From contig NZ_RJJT01000027.1 in NCBI RefSeq assembly GCF_003938655.1, positions 16,849 to 80,848 of the forward strand: DNA of 64,000 nt, given 5' to 3'. How positions within the stretch are numbered: position 1 is the stretch's first letter; each line of letters opens with the position of its first letter. Below, piece by piece: positions 43,997 through 52,273 of this stretch. The stretch is from Rhizobium pisi (lineage in GTDB: Bacteria; Pseudomonadota; Alphaproteobacteria; Rhizobiales; Rhizobiaceae). A program made the translations under genes and the position numbers. Below the pieces are notes generated by a model, which had not been told where the DNA came from, did not search any database, and saw only the letters and a list, made by a program, of their open reading frames with translations.

Positions 43997-44588
43997 CGAT
44001 CGCTCCGAATTCCCGCAGTTTTTTCAGAAGCGGCAGCATCGGCAGGCCGAGAATGGTGAAATAGTCACCTTCGATCTTCTCGAACAGCTGGATGCCCTCC
44101 CCTTCCAATTGATAGGCACCGACGCTGGAAAGCGCCCGTTCGCCGACACGCACCAGATGTCTTGTGATGAAATCCGCCGTCAATGGCCGCATCGTCAATT
44201 CCGCATGCGCGAGATGCTCCCACACGACCACGTCATCGCGGACGATCGCAACGGCGCTGTTCAATCGGTGGGTTACTCCGGACAGGGTTTTAAGGTGATT
44301 TGCAGCATCGGCCATGTCCCTCGGCTTGTGGAAGACGCGGTCGCCGAGCGACATCGTCTGATCGGAACCAATGACGAGACTGCCAGGAAAACGGCTGCTG
44401 ACTTCCTCCGCCTTGGCCTTGGCCAGAACCAGGGCCACGGCATCGGCTCCCGCGCCTGATTTTTCCAACGGGGCTTCCACTGCCCTTTCATCTATCTTTG
44501 CGGCATGCGCTTCGAACGACAGCCCGGCATTTTCCATCAGCATCCGCCGAAAGGGGCTCGACGATGCAAGAATGAGTTTCGCTGTCAT
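43989..44588 (-). CDS. maf: Maf-family nucleoside triphosphate pyrophosphatase
   Basis: Maf proteins hydrolyse non-canonical or modified NTPs to monophosphates (house-cleaning). The 199-residue protein has the SSSPFRR motif near residue 9, KAEEVSSRFP and VIGSDQTMSL, all conserved in the family. The sequence is closest to the YceF-like branch, but I cannot fix the base preference. It lies in the conserved run PSRP-maf-aroE-coaE-dnaQ left of the origin. Confidence 0.92.
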   Translation of the reverse strand: MTAKLILASSSPFRRMLMENAGLSFEAHAAKIDERAVEAPLEKSGAGADAVALVLAKAKAEEVSSRFPGSLVIGSDQTMSLGDRVFHKPRDMADAANHLKTLSGVTHRLNSAVAIVRDDVVVWEHLAHAELTMRPLTADFITRHLVRVGERALSSVGAYQLEGEGIQLFEKIEGDYFTILGLPMLPLLKKLREFGAIDG

Positions 44589-44620
44589 GGGTTCCTCGAC
44601 GTGCCGACTTCCGTCAGCGC

Positions 44621-45442
44621 TTAGCGCAGCTTCGGTCGCAGGGCAACGATTGCCGCGGCGGTTTCCTCGATCGAGCGACGAGTGACGTCGATTAGCGGCC
44701 AGCTATGGCGGGCGCAGAGCGAACGGGCATATTTCAATTCCTCGGAGATCGCGGCGCGATCGGTATAGTGTTCGCGGTCAAAGCCCTGCGTCGTCCCGAG
44801 GATACGGTTTTCCCGCACCTGGGAAATGCGGTCGGTGGTGGCGATGAGGCAGACGATTAGCGGCTTCGTTGCAGCAAACAGGCTCTCCGGCAGGGGTACG
44901 CCATAGACGATCGGAATGTTCGCCGTCTTGATGCCGCGGTTGGCAAGATAGATGCTGGTTGGCGTTTTCGAGGTGCGGCTGATCCCGATGATAACAACGT
45001 CGGCGTCATTAAAATCATCCGGCATCTGGCCGTCGTCGTGATCCATGGTGAAATTCAGCGCTTCGATGCGCGCGAAGTAACCGGCGTTCATCACATGCTG
45101 GGCGCCGACGCGTCGGCGGGACGGAGCGCCGAGATAGATCTGGAACGCATTCATGACAGGCTCCAGCACATTGACCGAGGCAACGCCCATTTCGGTGCAG
45201 CGCTCATCGATGAGGCTCGCAAGCTCACGGTCGACGATCGTGTAAAGCACGATGCCAGGCGCTTCATCGATCGCCTGTAAAACCGGCAGCAGCTGCTTGC
45301 GATTGCGGATCAGGGGATAGACGTGTTCGATCGGCTGAGCGGATCTAAACTGGGCCGATGCGGCGCGGCCGGCAGAGATGAGAGTCTCTCCCGTCGAGTC
45401 AGAAATCAGATGCAGATGAAAGAAGTTCGTTCTGTTCTCCAC
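44621..45442 (-). CDS. Pyruvate, phosphate/water dikinase regulatory protein (PSRP, DUF299)
   Basis: This bifunctional serine/threonine kinase and phosphorylase controls PEP synthase or pyruvate phosphate dikinase by ADP-dependent phosphorylation. The 273-residue protein has HLISDSTGET near the N-terminus and the P-loop GISRTSKT at 153-160. It is the leftward gene that flanks the origin; the same family borders oriC opposite hemE in Caulobacter and other alphaproteobacteria. Rhizobia have PpdK, a plausible target outside the window. Confidence 0.93.
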   Translation of the reverse strand: MENRTNFFHLHLISDSTGETLISAGRAASAQFRSAQPIEHVYPLIRNRKQLLPVLQAIDEAPGIVLYTIVDRELASLIDERCTEMGVASVNVLEPVMNAFQIYLGAPSRRRVGAQHVMNAGYFARIEALNFTMDHDDGQMPDDFNDADVVIIGISRTSKTPTSIYLANRGIKTANIPIVYGVPLPESLFAATKPLIVCLIATTDRISQVRENRILGTTQGFDREHYTDRAAISEELKYARSLCARHSWPLIDVTRRSIEETAAAIVALRPKLR

Positions 45443-45527
45443 GCTATTTTCCGCTGCCTGTTGAAAAGACTGGATGAAAGGGAGCTAGGACGCCGAGGCG
45501 GTCTCCGGCAGGGGAAAACATGCCGCC

Positions 45528-45536
45528 TTATCCACA
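45528..45536 (+). other. DnaA box (perfect TTATCCACA)
   Basis: Exact match to the consensus DnaA box in the left half of the hemE-PSRP gap. Confidence 0.85.
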
Positions 45537-45569
45537 TTTCGAATTTTGCAGATCGGTTTCATCGGGCCC

Positions 45570-45578
45570 TGTGGATGA
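45570..45578 (-). other. DnaA box (one mismatch)
   Basis: TGTGGATGA reads TCATCCACA on the minus strand, one change from TTATCCACA. It lies between the two perfect boxes, in the opposite orientation. Confidence 0.7.
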
Positions 45579-45616
45579 TGGGGAACAGTTCGATCTCTTT
45601 AGAGCAGGTCCACAGC

Positions 45617-45625
45617 TTATCCACA
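45617..45625 (+). other. DnaA box (perfect TTATCCACA)
   Basis: Exact match to the consensus, 89 bases from the first perfect box and in the same orientation. A weaker AGGTCCACA stands just upstream. Confidence 0.85.
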
Positions 45626-45763
45626 AGCAGGAAGAAAATCACCTGCCCAGAAGGGACTGGAATCATTTTCGGATTCGAGTTCTCCCCAAACTTTGCGGGC
45701 AAGCGGCAAATTCTTTCGCTGATCTTTGCCGGCACGCGACAAATGGCATCGGCGGTGGATGGA

Positions 45764-45836
45764 TTTTAATCCTTGATAGACACCGACTCTAAGAAATAGA
45801 AACCTTTTAAAATATCTTTGTTTTTATATAGGGAAG
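45764..45836. other. AT-rich segment of oriC, candidate DNA-unwinding element
   Basis: This stretch next to hemE contains TTTTAAAATATC and TTTTTATATA and is much richer in A and T than its surroundings. Its position beside the DnaA-box cluster suits the unwinding element. It must also carry the hemE promoter. Confidence 0.5.
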
Positions 45837-45842
45837 AAGCGC

Positions 45843-46874
45843 TTGAGCGGGACGCGCCGAAAGATCATGAGGGTTCTCGATGGCGAAAGCCTCTCCCCTC
45901 CTCCTCTCTGGCTGATGAGACAGGCAGGACGCTATCTCCCGGAATACAGAAAGACGCGGGCAAAGGCGGGGAGCTTTCTCGATCTCTGCTACACCCCGGA
46001 ATACGCCGTCGAAGTGACATTGCAGCCGATCCGCCGCTATGGCTTCGATGCGGCGATCCTGTTTTCCGATATTCTCGTCATTCCCGATGCGATGAAGCGG
46101 AATGTTCGCTTCACCGAAGGCCATGGCCCTGAAATGGATCCGATCGATGAAACCGGTATCGGAAGATTGGATGGAGAAGGGATCGTCGACTACCTCCAGC
46201 CCGTTCTGGAAACGGTGCGACGGCTGCGTGACACACTGCCAGATGAGACGACGCTGCTCGGCTTCTGTGGCGCGCCCTGGACGGTTGCGACCTATATGAT
46301 CGCCGGTCACGGCACGCCGGATCAGGCTCCCGCCCGCCTCTTCGCCTACAAGCATCCCCGAGCCTTCGAACATCTCCTGATGCTGTTGGCGGATGTGTCG
46401 GCCGATTATCTCGTCGCCCAGATCGATGCCGGAGCCGACGCCGTGCAGATCTTTGATTCGTGGGCCGGCGTTCTCGGCGAAAAGGAGTTCGAGTCATTCG
46501 CGATCAGGCCGGTCGCACGGATGATTGCTTCGATCAAGTCGCGACGGCCGCATGCCCGTATCATCGCTTTCGCCAAGGGCGCTGGCTACCAGCTGAAAAC
46601 CTATCGGCAGAAGACTGGCGCGGATGCGATCGGTCTCGATTGGTCGGTGCCATTGGCTTTTGCCGCCGAGCTTCAGAAGGATGGGCCGGTTCAGGGCAAC
46701 CTCGATCCGATGCGCGTTGTTGCCGGCGGCCGGGCGCTGGATGAGGGTATCGACGATATTCTCCAGCATCTCGGCAATGGACCGCTTATTTTCAATCTCG
46801 GTCATGGCATCACGCCGCAGGCCGACCCCGAACATGTGCGCGTGCTCGTCGATCGCGTCCGAGGTCTGATGTGA
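45843..46874 (+). CDS. hemE: Uroporphyrinogen decarboxylase HemE
   Basis: HemE decarboxylates uroporphyrinogen III to coproporphyrinogen III in haem synthesis. The 343-residue protein has the signature PLWLMRQAGRYLPEYR near residue 21 and FCGAPWTVATYM near 140. The start is TTG at 45843 with GGGAAG about seven bases upstream; ATG at 45867 would cut the conserved N-terminus. It borders oriC and overlaps hemJ by four bases. Confidence 0.95.
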   Translation: MSGTRRKIMRVLDGESLSPPPLWLMRQAGRYLPEYRKTRAKAGSFLDLCYTPEYAVEVTLQPIRRYGFDAAILFSDILVIPDAMKRNVRFTEGHGPEMDPIDETGIGRLDGEGIVDYLQPVLETVRRLRDTLPDETTLLGFCGAPWTVATYMIAGHGTPDQAPARLFAYKHPRAFEHLLMLLADVSADYLVAQIDAGADAVQIFDSWAGVLGEKEFESFAIRPVARMIASIKSRRPHARIIAFAKGAGYQLKTYRQKTGADAIGLDWSVPLAFAAELQKDGPVQGNLDPMRVVAGGRALDEGIDDILQHLGNGPLIFNLGHGITPQADPEHVRVLVDRVRGLM

Positions 46875-47413
46875 CGATGGAAAAGCAGACTGACGGGAAA
46901 TCCGGCGCTTATGCCCGGCGGCGCGCTCACTTTGCGCTGGCCTTCTTCGCGCTGATAGCGGTCGGGCTTTTCGCCTGGAATCCCGATAATCTCTATCTCT
47001 GGATCAAGGCGCTCCACATCATTTCGGTCATCTCCTGGATGGCTGGATTGTTCTACATGCCGCGGCTCTTCATCTACCACACCGATGCCGCGCCGGGGTC
47101 GGTGCAATCTGAAACCTTCAAGGTGATGGAGCGCCGGCTGCTTCGGATCATCATGACGCCAGCGATGATGCTGACCTGGATTTTCGGTCTCTATCTCGCC
47201 TGGTCGGTCTATGGATTCCACGGCGGCTGGCTGCATGCGAAGATCGGCCTCGTCGTGCTGCTGACCGGTGTGCATATGTTTTTCAGCCGCGCGGTCAGGG
47301 CGTTCGAGCGAGATGAAAATCGCCGCTCCGCGCGCTATTGGCGGTTCATGAACGAGGCCCCGACTGTGCTGATGATCCTCATCGTAATCCTCGTCGTGGT
47401 GAAGCCGTTCTGA
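46871..47413 (+). CDS. hemJ: Protoporphyrinogen oxidase HemJ
   Basis: HemJ is the membrane protoporphyrinogen IX oxidase used by most alphaproteobacteria in place of HemG or HemY. The 180-residue protein has four hydrophobic segments, and the conserved histidine in WIKALHIISVISWMAGLFY and the MPRLFIYH motif. The GTG at 46871 overlaps the hemE stop (GTGA) and has GAGG at good spacing; ATG 46877 is an alternative. Pairing with hemE places two haem enzymes in one transcript. An eight-base stem (CTGAGGGC/GCCCTCAG) covers the stop codon. Confidence 0.9.
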   Translation: MTMEKQTDGKSGAYARRRAHFALAFFALIAVGLFAWNPDNLYLWIKALHIISVISWMAGLFYMPRLFIYHTDAAPGSVQSETFKVMERRLLRIIMTPAMMLTWIFGLYLAWSVYGFHGGWLHAKIGLVVLLTGVHMFFSRAVRAFERDENRRSARYWRFMNEAPTVLMILIVILVVVKPF

Positions 47414-47430
47414 GGGCAAATCGCCCTCAG
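47410..47430 (+). terminator. Stem-loop at the end of hemJ (weak terminator)
   Basis: CTGAGGGC (47410-47417) pairs perfectly with GCCCTCAG (47423-47430) around a five-base loop, and the stem includes the hemJ stop codon. There is no proper T tract, so termination is uncertain. The rest of the 199-base hemJ-rho gap shows no gene. Confidence 0.45.
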
Positions 47431-47612
47431 GTTAAATTTGCTTCATTTTAAGCAGCCCCCTTGCGGCAATGATTGCGAGTCGCTATTTTCCGCGCATCTC
47501 ATCTTCGTGGCATGTGTGTAGAGTTCAGTCGTCTGCGAGCCCCTTTCGCAGTACCGAAAACGACCCAACATCGCCTTTCCCCTTCGAAATTGAAAAGAGT
47601 ATTGGTCACTTC

Positions 47613-48878
47613 ATGGCTGAAATGAAGCTTCAGGAACTTAAGAGCAAATCCCCGACGGATCTTCTGGCTTTCGCCGAGTCGCTCGAGGTCGAGAATGCAA
47701 GCACGATGCGCAAGCAGGAGCTGATGTTTGCGATCCTCAAGATGCTCGCCAGCCAGGATGTCGAAATCATCGGCGAAGGCGTCGTCGAAGTGCTGCAGGA
47801 CGGGTTCGGTTTCCTGCGTTCGGCCAATGCGAACTACCTGCCGGGTCCTGACGATATCTATATCTCCCCGTCGCAGATCCGCCGTTTCTCGCTCAAGACA
47901 GGCGATACGGTCGAGGGCCCCATCCGCGGGCCGAAGGAAGGCGAGCGCTATTTCGCGCTGCTCAAGGTCAACACCATCAATTTCGACGATCCGGAAAAGA
48001 TCCGTCACAAGGTTCATTTCGACAATCTGACGCCGCTCTATCCGAACGAGCGCTTCAAGATGGAACTCGATATTCCGACCTCCAAGGATCTGTCACCGCG
48101 CGTGATCGATCTCGTGGCGCCGCTCGGCAAGGGCCAGCGCGGATTGATCGTCGCGCCACCGCGCACGGGTAAGACTGTTCTCCTGCAGAACATCGCGCAT
48201 TCGATCACGGCGAACCATCCGGAATGCTACCTCATCGTTCTCCTGATCGATGAGCGTCCTGAGGAAGTGACCGACATGCAGCGCTCTGTCCGCGGCGAGG
48301 TTATCTCCTCGACGTTCGACGAGCCGGCCGTGCGTCACGTTCAGGTGGCCGAAATGGTCATCGAAAAGGCAAAGCGCCTGGTCGAGCATGGGCGCGACGT
48401 CGTCATCCTGCTCGATTCGATCACCCGCCTCGGCCGCGCCTACAACACCGTCGTTCCCTCCTCCGGCAAGGTTCTGACGGGCGGTGTCGACGCCAATGCG
48501 CTTCAGCGCCCGAAGCGCTTCTTCGGCGCTGCGCGTAACATCGAGGAAGGTGGCTCGCTGACCATTATCGCCACCGCGCTGATCGATACCGGCAGCCGCA
48601 TGGACGAAGTCATCTTCGAAGAGTTCAAGGGTACCGGCAACTCGGAAATCGTCCTCGACCGCAAGGTTGCCGACAAGCGCATCTTCCCGGCAATGGATAT
48701 TCTCAAGTCCGGCACGCGCAAGGAAGACCTTCTCGTCCCACGCCAGGATCTGCAGAAGATCTTCGTGCTCCGCCGTATCCTCGCACCGATGGGCACGACC
48801 GATGCGATCGAATTCCTTATCGACAAGCTCAAGCAGACGAAGAACAATTCCGATTTCTTCGATTCAATGAATACGTAA
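47613..48878 (+). CDS. rho: Transcription termination factor Rho
   Basis: Rho is the hexameric RNA helicase that ends transcription of unprotected RNA. From ATG 47613 it has 421 residues, the usual rhizobial length; an upstream open stretch from 47469 is not Rho-like. The N-terminal RNA-binding domain has DGFGFLRSANANYLPG, the Walker A is APPRTGKT at about 182-189, and VVILLDSITRLGRAYN and the Q/R-loop region follow. A good terminator of its own is present downstream. The hemE-hemJ-rho-mnmE order is conserved in Rhizobiales. Confidence 0.98.
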   Translation: MAEMKLQELKSKSPTDLLAFAESLEVENASTMRKQELMFAILKMLASQDVEIIGEGVVEVLQDGFGFLRSANANYLPGPDDIYISPSQIRRFSLKTGDTVEGPIRGPKEGERYFALLKVNTINFDDPEKIRHKVHFDNLTPLYPNERFKMELDIPTSKDLSPRVIDLVAPLGKGQRGLIVAPPRTGKTVLLQNIAHSITANHPECYLIVLLIDERPEEVTDMQRSVRGEVISSTFDEPAVRHVQVAEMVIEKAKRLVEHGRDVVILLDSITRLGRAYNTVVPSSGKVLTGGVDANALQRPKRFFGAARNIEEGGSLTIIATALIDTGSRMDEVIFEEFKGTGNSEIVLDRKVADKRIFPAMDILKSGTRKEDLLVPRQDLQKIFVLRRILAPMGTTDAIEFLIDKLKQTKNNSDFFDSMNT

Positions 48879-48900
48879 TCATTAGCCGGATTCACCTTTG

Positions 48901-48933
48901 GCTGGTGGTATCGTCGTGATGCCGCCAGCTTTT
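48901..48933 (+). terminator. Intrinsic terminator of rho
   Basis: GCTGGTGGTATC (48901-48912) pairs with GATGCCGCCAGC (48918-48929), allowing two G-U pairs, around GTCGT. TTTTCTGTTT follows. It lies 22 bases past the rho stop. Confidence 0.8.
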
Positions 48934-48986
48934 CTGTTTAAGAGAGATTGATTCGGACTCAACCCGGTAGATCAGACGGTATCGCC

Positions 48987-50300
48987 ATGCAGAATGACAC
49001 CATATACGCCCTTTCGAGCGGCGCGCCGCCTTCGGGTGTTTCGGTCGTTCGCATCAGCGGACCACTGACCAGAGATGTGTTGGTGCATCTCATCGGGTCT
49101 GTTCCCGTCGATCGAATTGCTACTTACCGAACGATTCGGACTCGTAACAACCAGCCGATAGACAGTGGTTTGGTGCTATTTTTTCCCGCGCCCAACTCGT
49201 TTACTGGCGAGGACGTTGCCGAACTGCAGATCCATGGTAGTAAAGCCGTGCTGGCGGCGCTGTTTCACGCGCTTGGGGATATTAAGGGCGTTCGGATGGC
49301 CGTCGAGGGCGAATTCTCCCGGCGGGCCTTCGAAAACGGCAAGCTTGACCTCGTTGAGGTTGAAGGATTAGCCGATCTCATCGGCGCCGAAACGGAAATG
49401 CAACGGCGCCTTGCCGTTGAACATAGCGCGGGCGGGCTCTCAACTATTTACGATTCGTGGGCGGAACGATTGACCCGCGCGCGGGCTCTTGTCGAAGCGG
49501 AACTTGATTTTCCCGACGAGGACGATGTTCCAGGTTCGGTGTCGGATATGGTCTGGACCGATATGGAGAAGCTTCGCGGCGATATCGAGCAGCACCTCCA
49601 AGCCGCCTCGGCCGGCGAGATCATTAGGGATGGGTTCAAGGTCGTTATCGCCGGGGCCCCGAATGCCGGCAAATCAAGCCTGCTCAATGCCCTGGCGCGT
49701 CGTGACGTGGCGATCGTCACCGATATCGCCGGAACGACACGCGACGTGCTGCAGGCGGATCTCGACATCGGCGGGTATCTGATCAAGCTTTATGATACCG
49801 CCGGTCTTCGCGCGGCGGAAGACAGGGTGGAGATGGAAGGCGTGCGGCGCGCGCGTATCGCGCTTCGTGATGCCGATCTTGTTCTGCTGCTGGTCGACAT
49901 GACGAATCCCGTGATGCCAGGCGACTTGGAGCGGAGTTCTCCGCATGTTACTGTCGGAACCAAGAGGGATCTCGTCGATACCGCGTCCGATCACTATGAT
50001 CTGCAGATTTCGACGGCGACAGGTGATGGTTTGCCGGAATTGCGGCAGCTGATTGGAAGCGTCGTCGCAGAGCGTTTTGGCGGCTTGTCCATGGCAATCC
50101 CCAGCCGGCAACGGCATAAGGATTCGCTGACGAAATGTTTGGCGGCACTGGACGCGGCAATTTCGCAAACAGATGTGAACCTCGAGCTGCGAACCGAGCA
50201 GCTTCGAATTGCTGCCGACTATTTGGGTAGGATCACAGGAAGAGTGGATGTCGAACAGCTGCTTGGTGTGATCTTCTCGGAGTTCTGCATCGGCAAATGA
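48987..50300 (+). CDS. mnmE: tRNA modification GTPase MnmE (TrmE)
   Basis: MnmE with MnmG installs the carboxymethylaminomethyl group on U34 of certain tRNAs. The 437-residue protein has the N-terminal folate-binding domain, the G domain with GAPNAGKSS near 223-231 and DIAGTTRD, and the C-terminal FCIGK motif with the active cysteine. Its partner MnmG follows, with two parS-like sites in the 73-base gap. The ATG at 48987 gives the standard MQNDTIYALSSG start. Confidence 0.96.
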   Translation: MQNDTIYALSSGAPPSGVSVVRISGPLTRDVLVHLIGSVPVDRIATYRTIRTRNNQPIDSGLVLFFPAPNSFTGEDVAELQIHGSKAVLAALFHALGDIKGVRMAVEGEFSRRAFENGKLDLVEVEGLADLIGAETEMQRRLAVEHSAGGLSTIYDSWAERLTRARALVEAELDFPDEDDVPGSVSDMVWTDMEKLRGDIEQHLQAASAGEIIRDGFKVVIAGAPNAGKSSLLNALARRDVAIVTDIAGTTRDVLQADLDIGGYLIKLYDTAGLRAAEDRVEMEGVRRARIALRDADLVLLLVDMTNPVMPGDLERSSPHVTVGTKRDLVDTASDHYDLQISTATGDGLPELRQLIGSVVAERFGGLSMAIPSRQRHKDSLTKCLAALDAAISQTDVNLELRTEQLRIAADYLGRITGRVDVEQLLGVIFSEFCIGK

Positions 50301-50313
50301 TTCACGTGAAACC
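50298..50313. other. Probable parS site (two mismatches)
   Basis: TGATTCACGTGAAACC keeps the TTCACGTGAA core and right half-site. It begins at the mnmE stop codon and lies 37 bases from a second site, so the two form a pair. Confidence 0.7.
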
Positions 50314-50334
50314 TTTCGGGCCAGGCGTCTCTCA

Positions 50335-50350
50335 GGTTTCACGTGAAACG
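50335..50350. other. Probable parS site (perfect 14-base core)
   Basis: GGTTTCACGTGAAACG contains the perfect palindrome GTTTCACGTGAAAC; only the outermost base on each side departs from the consensus. It stands 24 bases upstream of mnmG. Confidence 0.85.
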
Positions 50351-50373
50351 CCTGCTGGAATTGGAGCTTTGGA

Positions 50374-52242
50374 ATGACCGATAAAGTCTATGATGTGATC
50401 GTGATCGGCGGCGGCCATGCGGGGTCGGAGGCTGCCAGCGCCGCCGCGCGCCTGGGGGCAAAGACTGCGCTCGTGACGCATAGACGCGATACGATCGGTG
50501 TCATGTCATGCAATCCTGCCATTGGCGGGCTTGGCAAGGGTCATCTTGTTCGAGAGATTGACGCCATGGACGGTCTGATGGGCCGTATTGCCGATGTCGC
50601 CGGAATTCAGTTCAGGATGCTGAACAAGAAGAAGGGCGCAGCCGTCCGGGGGCCGCGGACACAGGCTGACCGAAAGCTCTATCGCCTGGCGATGCTGGCG
50701 GCGATCGAGGCAACACCCGGCCTGGATATCGTCGAAGGTGATGCGTTTGATCTGGATGTTGTCGAGGGCCGCGTGGCTGGGGTGATCATGAAGGATGGTC
50801 GCACCTTCAAGACGCCGGCGGTGGTTTTAACGACGGGAACCTTTCTTCGCGGTCTCATTCACATCGGGTCGAACAAAACCCCCGCCGGCCGCGTCGGTGA
50901 AGCACCGTCGATCGGACTGTCCGCGACGCTGGCGCGACTGGGATTGCGGCTGGGACGTTTGAAGACCGGAACGCCTGCCCGGCTGGATGGAAAGACGATC
51001 GATTGGCAATCGGTAGGCAGGCAGGGCGCTGACGAGGAGTTCATTCCCTTCTCGTTCATGACCGACGAGATTATCACGCCCCAAATCGAATGTGGGGTGA
51101 CCCGGACGACCGAAGCGACGCATCGTATCATTGTCGAGAATATCATGCGTTCGGCGATGTATTCGGGACAGATCGAAGGGGTCGGACCAAGATATTGCCC
51201 CTCGATCGAGGACAAGCTGGTCAAGTTCGGAGAGCGGGATGGACACCAGGTCTTCCTGGAGCCTGAAGGGCTGGACGATGACACCGTCTATCCTAACGGG
51301 ATTTCGACGTCTCTGCCGGCAGAGGTCCAAGCGGATTTCATCAAGACCATTCCCGGTCTTGAGAAAGCAACAATACTGCAGCCGGGTTATGCTATCGAAT
51401 ATGACCATGTCGACCCGAGGGAGTTGACGCCCTCGCTTGAGGTCAAGCGATTGAAGGGGCTGTTTCTGGCCGGCCAGATCAACGGCACCACCGGTTACGA
51501 AGAGGCAGCGGCCCAGGGACTGGCCGCGGGGCTGAATGCTGCATTGCAAAGCAGCGATTCGGTTCCGTTTCATTTTAGCCGGACGAGCTCTTATATCGGG
51601 GTGATGATCGACGACCTGACCTCCCGCGGCGTTACGGAACCGTATCGAATGTTTACATCGAGGGCGGAATACAGATTGACCCTGCGGGCAGACAATGCCG
51701 ACATGCGGTTGACGCCGCTGGCGATGCAGCTTGGCTGTGTCAGCGGTGAACGCACGCAGCGATTTACATCCTATCAGGCAGAAATTGAGGCTGGCCGGGC
51801 GCTGTTGACATCACTGGCGGTGACGCCAAACGAGGCACGACGTGCGGGTTTGAATATCAATCTGGATGGGCAGCGCCGCACGGCCTATGATCTGTTGTCC
51901 TATCCGAACTATAATTTTGCCGAACTTCAACGCGTTTGGCCTGAGACGTTCGGGGCGATCGCGCCGAAGGTCGCAGAGGCATTGGAGATCGAAGCAGGTT
52001 ATTCGGTTTACCTTGATCGGCAGGCCACAGCGATCGCCGATCAGCAACGTGACGAGCAACGGCAGATCCCGTCGGATTTCGACTACACCGGTCTCTCCGG
52101 CCTTTCCAACGAGCTCAAAGCGAAACTTGACGCAGCTCGACCTTTTAACATCGCCCAGGCAGCCGTTGTCGAGGGAATGACACCGGCGGCGATTGCGTTG
52201 CTGCTTGTGCATCTGCGTCGGCTGAATTCACGAGCGGCATAG
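50374..52242 (+). CDS. mnmG: tRNA uridine-5-carboxymethylaminomethyl modification enzyme MnmG (GidA)
   Basis: MnmG is the FAD-dependent partner of MnmE in wobble-uridine modification. The 622-residue protein starts with the dinucleotide loop GGGHAGSEAA (about 10-19) and carries the family blocks CNPAIGGLGKGHLVREIDAM and GRYCPSIEDK-like (GPRYCPSIEDK) and AGQINGTTGYEEAAAQG. The C-terminal helical domain that contacts MnmE is present. rsmG, parA and parB follow on the same strand in the classic origin-proximal order. Confidence 0.97.
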   Translation: MTDKVYDVIVIGGGHAGSEAASAAARLGAKTALVTHRRDTIGVMSCNPAIGGLGKGHLVREIDAMDGLMGRIADVAGIQFRMLNKKKGAAVRGPRTQADRKLYRLAMLAAIEATPGLDIVEGDAFDLDVVEGRVAGVIMKDGRTFKTPAVVLTTGTFLRGLIHIGSNKTPAGRVGEAPSIGLSATLARLGLRLGRLKTGTPARLDGKTIDWQSVGRQGADEEFIPFSFMTDEIITPQIECGVTRTTEATHRIIVENIMRSAMYSGQIEGVGPRYCPSIEDKLVKFGERDGHQVFLEPEGLDDDTVYPNGISTSLPAEVQADFIKTIPGLEKATILQPGYAIEYDHVDPRELTPSLEVKRLKGLFLAGQINGTTGYEEAAAQGLAAGLNAALQSSDSVPFHFSRTSSYIGVMIDDLTSRGVTEPYRMFTSRAEYRLTLRADNADMRLTPLAMQLGCVSGERTQRFTSYQAEIEAGRALLTSLAVTPNEARRAGLNINLDGQRRTAYDLLSYPNYNFAELQRVWPETFGAIAPKVAEALEIEAGYSVYLDRQATAIADQQRDEQRQIPSDFDYTGLSGLSNELKAKLDAARPFNIAQAAVVEGMTPAAIALLLVHLRRLNSRAA

Positions 52243-52273
52243 CGCCTAATACAAGATCTGAGAGTCCCTCATA

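Larger units (their letters stand above)
45443..45842. other. oriC: Chromosomal replication origin oriC (predicted)
   Basis: A 400-base non-coding gap lies between divergent PSRP and hemE genes, the standard place of oriC in alphaproteobacteria. It holds two perfect DnaA boxes TTATCCACA at 45528-45536 and 45617-45625 and a one-mismatch box on the other strand at 45570-45578. The right side, about 45764-45836, is AT-rich and may be the unwinding element. Two GANTC sites (45672-45676 and 45785-45789) would be methylated by CcrM. Flanking genes point away from it in both directions. I saw no CtrA full site (TTAA-N7-TTAA). Confidence 0.88.

Noticed and set aside
45755..45763. Further DnaA-box-like sequences (GGTGGATGG, AGGTCCACA at 45606)
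   Set aside because: Two or more mismatches to TTATCCACA; not counted among the boxes though weak binding is possible.
45323..45792. Open frames of 148 and 90 residues across the oriC gap
   Set aside because: They cross the DnaA boxes and the PSRP start, lack ribosome sites and have no family likeness.
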